This document shows positions 60,598-64,000 of a stretch of 64,000 bases of DNA, piece after piece. Both the position numbers and the translations under genes were made by a program. This stretch comes from Sambucus nigra (lineage: Eukaryota > Streptophyta > Magnoliopsida > Dipsacales > Adoxaceae). Numbering within the stretch: the first letter of the stretch is position 1; each line of letters opens with the position of its first letter. The notes under the pieces were generated by a model, which did no database searches, was not told the origin of the DNA, and was given only the letters and a program-made list of their open reading frames with translations. The DNA lies in contig OX422219.1 in the NCBI GenBank assembly GCA_949130495.1, positions 268,259,111 through 268,323,110 of the forward strand. The letters are read 5' to 3'.

Positions 60598-62890
60598 TCA
60601 CATCTAGAATCCTACAACATTCGTAAAAATTGATGCGTCTAATACAAAAATCACATCTAGAATATACAAAACAGATTGATGCGTCTAATACAAAAATCCT
60701 ACAACATTCGTAAAAATTCTATATCCCCTTGACATTAAGAAGGAAAGATCAAAGCGAGCGCCCATGCGGTGGAGTACCTACGCATTAATAAGAACCACAC
60801 AAGAAGGATAAATATAAATGGGTCAGGGCCCGGCTTGATATGATATACATGTGAATAAAGTGCATAATAATTATGAATACTAATCATCATAAACAAATTA
60901 AGTTTGCTCGTCATTATAAGAATCATCCTCACCACTCTTCTAAGAGCACATCCTAGCGCCATACCATTCCATTATAAGTTAAACTATCCATATAATTAAG
61001 AGGAGTAACCTAACTCTATTTAACATGCTAAACTGGCCTTTTTCATAGAATATATCTTCACGAGTCAATTTATCATTGGGGATCATATTCCATAAAGTTG
61101 ATTTATAGATTCATTAACTCGTTCATATGAAATGCCCTTTCCGTGAGAACAAGTATAATCATAATATGACAGTTCTAAGACCATCCTTCTGGGAGTCACC
61201 CCACTGGATGCGACCTTAAATGCTATCATCTTCCAGGGCCTATAATCAAGATCACCTGGGTAACCTAAATCGCAATGTATGGGAAGCCGCCATATACCTT
61301 CGATAATGAGTCATAACCATACCCGGAATTATCTCACCTCGAATAAAACAATCATATAATGTAACCCCGCTCATATGGCCCGAGGGCTATATTCTCCCTG
61401 CATCATTAGCCAGAGGAGTTACCTCATTCGCGTAACTTCCCTCATGATATCATTTATAGAGGTATGTATGTGGGTGACATAATCACAAGATATACCAATT
61501 AATCATACAATTCTTATTTTTGAAACCATATGTGCATAACAATTTATATTACAAAGTATAATTACCCTCATACTAGCCCCCGAAAGTCCAAAACAATGCT
61601 ACCCAAGTCTACCCTAGTCTTAGACTCGTTTACTAGACGAAATGAGACATTAACATCTACTAAATAGTCTCCGAAATAAGACCGGATACTCCATTATTAA
61701 CCTAGGGTATTAATACCCATTATGTGAGACCCAAATACTCTTTATTGCATCATATGAGAAGGTTCCTAAGCTTCAAACCTAAAATAAAATGAGTAGAAAC
61801 GAAGTTGGAAAATTTTCATAAACAACAGGATTTTCGAATCGATTCTCCCCTGAAAGCGAATCGATTCGCTCAAAAATAGAATCGATTTGATTTAGAGAAC
61901 CAACATTTTGTCTAAGCCGAAATCAATTTAGCCTTAACTGGAATTGGTTTGGTTTCTCAGACCTGTAGCCACCATTTTAGATAATCGATTTGCTAAGTGG
62001 GAGAATCGATTCGCCCTGGTCGAGATGCCCAGTTGTGGCTACGGGTTGATATTAACCCTAAATTCCCAAAACCAATTTTCTTCCATGTAAGCCAACATCA
62101 TGAACTCATAACTTCTCTAAATCACTCAACCAAGTTAACCTACTAAAAAAGACCATTTTAAACAAGTCTATATCATACAACCTAGGATTTAAACAACAAA
62201 ATCATAAAAATCTATAAATGGTTCAAACTTAAGAGCACTAACTATATATACAAATTATTCACACCCAATCATAAATTTATGCAAGTTAGAAACTTGCCTC
62301 AATATTGTAGTCTCGGATTATCTTCTTGTTGAAACGATTCTAAGCCCAAATCACCAAACTCTCTCTTCTCTCTAACTTTCTAGGTTAAAACACATAAATG
62401 ATCTCTAAATTCTCTTGCAAGAGTAAATACCCCAAAATGCCTCAAATACATTAAGTCTAACATTAAATGCTACTACATACGTAAAATGACTCATAACATC
62501 ATATTTAAGTTATAACTAGTCAAAAGTACTCCCGAAACCCAAAAACACAACTGACTCTTATTTTTACTATCTCTTCCATTCGTGGACTAACCGCGCCCTC
62601 TAAACTGACATTCGAAATATCTTTCATTATTTCATTTTTTAAGGTCATATTAAATTTTTAATAATAACCGAATATAATATAAATCATAACCGTCGCTTAA
62701 AGAACAACGATACAACATAATATAATGTTATACTATTTACATTCGCTTAACGGTAAATATGCAAAACTTATTAAATATTATCTCTTAATTCACTCAAAGT
62801 AATAGTTACTTCAACTTCCTTTATTTTATTTAATTAACACACCAGGCAATTTAATATAAACATAATTACTCATAAATAAGGGGTTTTACA
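60598..62890 (-). mobile_element. 3' LTR fragment of a fourth gypsy element
   Basis: On the minus strand it starts TGTAAAACCCCTTATTTATG next to a polypurine tract. It shares landmark blocks with the other LTRs (GGGTCAGGGCCCGGCTTGATA, about 60817-60838). The far ~300-400 bases expected by comparison with 19819-20200 are missing. They are replaced by a local scramble in which GATGCGTCTAATACAAAAATC and TCACATCTAGAAT occur twice (60598-60712). Confidence 0.85.
61835..62013. repeat. GAATCGATTC palindromes in the fourth LTR
   Basis: CGAATCGATTC (61835-61845), CGAATCGATTCG (61857-61868), decayed members around 61880-61960, and GAATCGATTCG (62003-62013) followed by CCCTGG. Confidence 0.82.
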
Positions 62891-62905
62891 TACCCCCCTA
62901 CAAGG
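62891..62905 (-). other. Polypurine tract of the fourth gypsy element
   Basis: The minus strand reads TTGTAGGGGGGTA before the LTR start. Confidence 0.75.
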
Positions 62906-64000
62906 GAATTCTGTCCCTAACATTTAAATGTACCTAGTAAAAAGAGGTGTGGGTATTTCCCTAGAATATCTTCATCTCATTCCTAAGTTGATTCCTTGGC
63001 ATTTTGGTGTCCCCACTGGACTCGGACCAAGGGCACCACTTTCGATCTTAGTCTACTCTCTCCGTGGTCTAGAATAGCAACCGGTAGTTCCTAATATGAA
63101 ATATCAGGTTGTAAATCGGTATCGTCCAATGGAATGTGCCAATGATCTCCCTCAGATCTTTTATTGTTCTTTAAAGAAGAAACATTGAACACATCATGAA
63201 TTTGTTGTAGGCGTTCAGGTTGATATGCTATGGGGACTACCTTTGCAATAATGAGAAAAAGTCCTACATAGCGTGGCGCAAGTTTTCCATTCTTCCCTAA
63301 TCGCATTATACCCTTCATCGGGGATACCCACACTAAAACTTGATCTCCCACTTCTAATTCCACATGCCTCCGATTCGCGTCGGTATATCTCTTCTGGAGA
63401 TCTTGTACAATTCGTATGCAATTTTGAATAAGCTCAATCTTTGAGGAGGTATCTTGGATCATTTCAGGTCCAAGGATCTTATTGTCTCCTACTTCCAACC
63501 AATAAGTAGGTGATTGACACAGTCGATCATACAATGCCTCGTAAGGTGCCATACCTATCGTGAATTGGTACGAATTATTGTATGCAAATTGGACTACAGG
63601 AAGGTATTGTTCCCATCCCCCTTTAAAGTCAAGTATGAACATTTGAAGCATGTCCTCCAATATTTGGTTGACTCTCTCCATTTTCCCATCAGTTTGCGGA
63701 TGGTATGATGTACTCAACCATTATTTAATCCCCATCGCCTCTTGGGAACTTTGCCAAAAATGGGATATAAAAAATTAATCTCGGCCTGAGACTATATTGA
63801 TAGGAACACCATGGAGTTTCAAAAATTTTGCTATAAATAGCTGGGTGTAATGTGCCATATTATAATCCATCCATATCGGTAGGAAGTGTGCTGATTTGGT
63901 CAAACGATCGACAATAAACCAAATAGAATGGTGACCACCTTGCTACATGGGCAATCCAATGATAAAATCAATTGAGATACTCTCCCATTTCCACATCGGT
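62906..64000 (-). pseudogene. Integrase and tail of the fourth gypsy element (partial, runs off the window)
   Basis: At the window edge the integrase core is read as WESISIDFIIGLP (first Asp kept), then a stop, then DRLTKSAHFLP. IVSGRD follows, where the family has SDRD, so the second Asp is Gly. An open stretch (63717-63091) then contains TSYHPQTDGKMERVNQ with the Glu kept, YNNSYQFTIGMAPYEALYDR, GDQVLVWVSP, and DVFNVSSLK. After a stop come AILDHGE and VPLVRVQWGHQNAKEST, the chromodomain-like tail, ending near 62910. Several stops make it dead. The rest of pol lies beyond 64000. Confidence 0.9.

Overview
The window looks like nuclear heterochromatin of a flowering plant, probably a eudicot. 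It is AT-rich, has no intact gene longer than about 230 codons, and is packed with nested Ty3/gypsy-type LTR retrotransposons, solo LTRs, non-autonomous derivatives and tandem repeats. I see no prokaryotic gene, tRNA, rRNA or CRISPR array. No host housekeeping gene is supportable. The only gene-like locus that is not clearly retrotransposon gag/pol is a broken plant-mobile-domain (PMD/MAIN-like) pseudogene at 5509-8710.

Layout. 1-3175: remnant of an Athila/Tat-like element (TATA box, degenerate tRNA-Asp primer-binding site at 1621, purine-rich end near 3155). 3176-5508: unassigned. 5509-8710: PMD pseudogene. 8711-17657: old non-coding retroelement DNA ending in a polypurine tract and LTR start at 17658. 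It is split by a complete 7.2-kb non-autonomous LTR element on the minus strand (9351-16587, 5-bp target duplication GTTTT, about 426-bp LTRs). 18339-60597: a head-to-tail array of a ~2.4-kb monomer, about 4.4 copies, opened by three later insertions. These are a solo LTR (19819-~22502), a 26.2-kb composite element (24238-50478, target duplication GTATG) and a solo LTR (54280-56985, target duplication CTCAT). A fourth gypsy element (60598 to beyond 64000) cuts the array off.

The composite element has three LTRs and two internal regions, all on the minus strand. Each internal region has a tRNA-Met primer site and a dead gag but no pol. Its leftmost LTR is itself interrupted by a 10.9-kb gypsy element (25455-36393, target duplication TATAT). 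That element has a recognisable but broken gag-PR-RT-RNaseH-IN-chromodomain-like reading frame. It carries its own nested solo LTR (28230-30488, target duplication CGGAT) and a small poly(A) retroposon (34231-34576, target duplication ACTTGAT).

The least ordinary signal is structural. Several unrelated parts of these repeats carry series of short palindromes or hairpins whose two arms change together. Examples are paired TCGA-centred palindromes separated by a CCTGGG-like spacer in three LTR groups, a run of about 14 mini-hairpins at 28682-29013, many stem-loop phrases at ~12040-14290, a 59-bp double-hairpin satellite inside the composite LTRs, and a palindrome doublet in each 2.4-kb monomer. 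Coordinates and pairings were read by eye. No alignment, folding or database search was run.
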